Below are positions 63,032 to 64,000 of a DNA stretch of 64,000 bases, piece after piece. The number at the start of each line of letters is the position of its first letter. Within the stretch, counting starts at the first letter, position 1. The stretch is from Hordeum vulgare subsp. vulgare (taxonomy: Eukaryota; Streptophyta; Magnoliopsida; Poales; Poaceae): positions 551,741,763 through 551,805,762 of the forward strand of contig NC_058524.1 in assembly GCF_904849725.1 (NCBI RefSeq), in the 5' to 3' direction. A model generated the notes under the pieces. It was given only the letters and a program-made list of their open reading frames with translations, was not told where the DNA came from and made no database searches. Made by a program: the position numbers and the translations under genes.

Positions 63032-64000
63032 ATGGCTCACGCGAGAGTCACCCTGAATTTTAATACGTTCCTAGAGAAAGCTAAGTTGAAAGATGATGGA
63101 AGCAACTTTGTAGATTGGGCTCGTAATCTTAAGTTGCTCCTGCAAGCTCGAAAGAAGGATTATGTCCTTAATGTTGCGCTAGGAGATGAACCACCCGCTA
63201 CGGCTGACCAAGATATTAAGAACGCTTGGTTAACACATAGGGAGGACTACTCAGTAGTTCAATGTGTAGTCTTGTATGGCTTAGAGCCGGGACTTCAACG
63301 TTTCTTTGAGCGTCATGGAGCATATGAGATGTTCCAGGAGTTGAAGTTTATCTTTCAGAAGAACGCCTGGATCAAGAGGTATGAGACCTCTGATAAATTC
63401 TATGCTTGCAAGATGGAGGAGAATTCGTGTGTCAGTGAACATGTGCTCAAAATGTCTGGGTACTCAAACCGTCTAGCTGAGCTAGGGATTGAACTCCCGC
63501 AAGAGGCTATCACTGACAGAATCCTTCAATCACTGCTACCAAGCTATAAGGGCTTCATGTTGAACTATAACATGCAAGGGATGAACAAGTCACCCGACAA
63601 GTTATTCGCGATGCTGAAAGTCGCAGAGTCAGAACTCTGTAAAGAGCATCAAGTGTTGATGGTGAATAAGACCACTAGTTTCAAGAGAAACGGCAAAGGA
63701 AAGAAGGGTAATTCGAAGAAGAGTGGCAAACCTATTGTCAATCCGACGAACAAACCCAAAGGTGGACCTAAGCCTGAAACGGAGTGCTATTATTGCAAGG
63801 GTATGGGTCACTGGAAGTGCAACTGCCCCAAGTATCTGGCTGATCAGAAGGCGGCCAAAGAAAAATCAGGTATATTCGATATACATGTTATTGATGTGTA
63901 CTTAACCAGCTCTTGTAGTGGTGCCTGGGTATTCGATACCGGTTCTTTTGCTCATATTTGCAACTCGAAACAGGAACTGCGGAATAGGCGAAGGCTGGCG
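63032..64000 (+). CDS. Copia gag-protease (Angela/BARE-related), runs off right edge
   Basis: Open for 323 codons from the ATG at 63032 to the window end without a stop. Gag: LNFNTFLEKAKLKDDGSNFV, VLYGLEPGLQRFFERHGAYE, NRLAELGIELPQEAITDRIL and LLPSYKGFMLNYNMQGMNKS. A basic stretch leads to a CCHC zinc knuckle, CYYCKGMGHWKCNC (about 63785), then the protease active site in WVFDTGSFAHICNS (D-T-G). The wording matches gag of Angela/BARE-like copias, where gag and pol form one ORF. No damage is visible, so this may be the youngest coding copy in the window. Integrase and RT should follow to the right. Confidence 0.9.
   Translation, partial: MAHARVTLNFNTFLEKAKLKDDGSNFVDWARNLKLLLQARKKDYVLNVALGDEPPATADQDIKNAWLTHREDYSVVQCVVLYGLEPGLQRFFERHGAYEMFQELKFIFQKNAWIKRYETSDKFYACKMEENSCVSEHVLKMSGYSNRLAELGIELPQEAITDRILQSLLPSYKGFMLNYNMQGMNKSPDKLFAMLKVAESELCKEHQVLMVNKTTSFKRNGKGKKGNSKKSGKPIVNPTNKPKGGPKPETECYYCKGMGHWKCNCPKYLADQKAAKEKSGIFDIHVIDVYLTSSCSGAWVFDTGSFAHICNSKQELRNRRRLA

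Overview
The window is plant nuclear DNA from a grass, almost certainly a Triticeae genome (wheat, Aegilops or barley group). It has one low-copy gene with canonical GT-AG introns next to a deep nest of long LTR retrotransposons of types typical of Triticeae: Angela/BARE/WIS-like LTRs opening TGTTGGAAAT, Athila-lineage gypsy LTRs opening TGATACGTC, and a Maximus-like Sirevirus. All ordering and boundaries come from reading TG...CA ends, primer-binding sites, polypurine tracts and 5-bp target-site duplications (TSDs) by eye. Family names are by recognition, not by search.

Layout. 1-867: broken leucine-rich-repeat receptor kinase fragment (minus). 1735-4917: seven-exon minus-strand gene for NSE4, the kleisin subunit of the SMC5/6 complex, with a 68-bp Stowaway MITE in its last intron and a GC-rich promoter side to about 5450. 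5700-7030: a second MITE and a decayed gypsy integrase. 7030-8379 plus 29855-29922: a decayed Athila-type LTR (minus), split by a probable Angela solo LTR (8380-8416 plus 28058-29854), itself split by a minus-strand Sirevirus (8417-28052, TSD CCTAC), itself split by a second Sirevirus in opposite orientation (14353-26219, TSD ACCTC, both LTRs 1645 bp). 29923-32761: another Angela-type LTR carrying a solo Athila LTR (30516-32040). 32762-45382: a plus-strand Fatima-like element lacking its 3' end, with a complete Athila element 'A' (33652-43255, TSD GGCAC) in its 5' LTR. At about 45382 this is fused head-on to a minus-strand Fatima-like element array (45383-62558), whose middle LTR contains Athila element 'B' (46995-57078, TSD GCCCC). 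62559-64000: leader and open gag-protease frame of a copia element running off the right edge.

Most notable signal. The Sirevirus carries an extra ORF downstream of RNase H, conserved in both copies. Immediately upstream of it is a miniature copy of LTR-style promoter architecture: a cluster of CGGACGTCCG palindromes followed by a TATA box, the same palindromes that fill the LTR just upstream of the LTR TATA box. Athila elements A and B show the same logic with a different module: a GC-rich inverted repeat (CCACAAGCC ... CCCCTGG ... GGCTTGTGG) that precedes the TATA box in their LTRs is repeated internally upstream of their 3' ORF. I infer that independent retrotransposon lineages have put LTR-type promoter modules in front of a 3' ORF to express it separately. 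A second unusual structure is a 116-bp-arm palindrome at 26220-26479 whose two arms each end exactly at an LTR terminus.

None of the retroelements except the right-edge copia fragment has a fully open coding region; lesions are listed per element. No tRNA, rRNA, CRISPR or prokaryotic features were seen.
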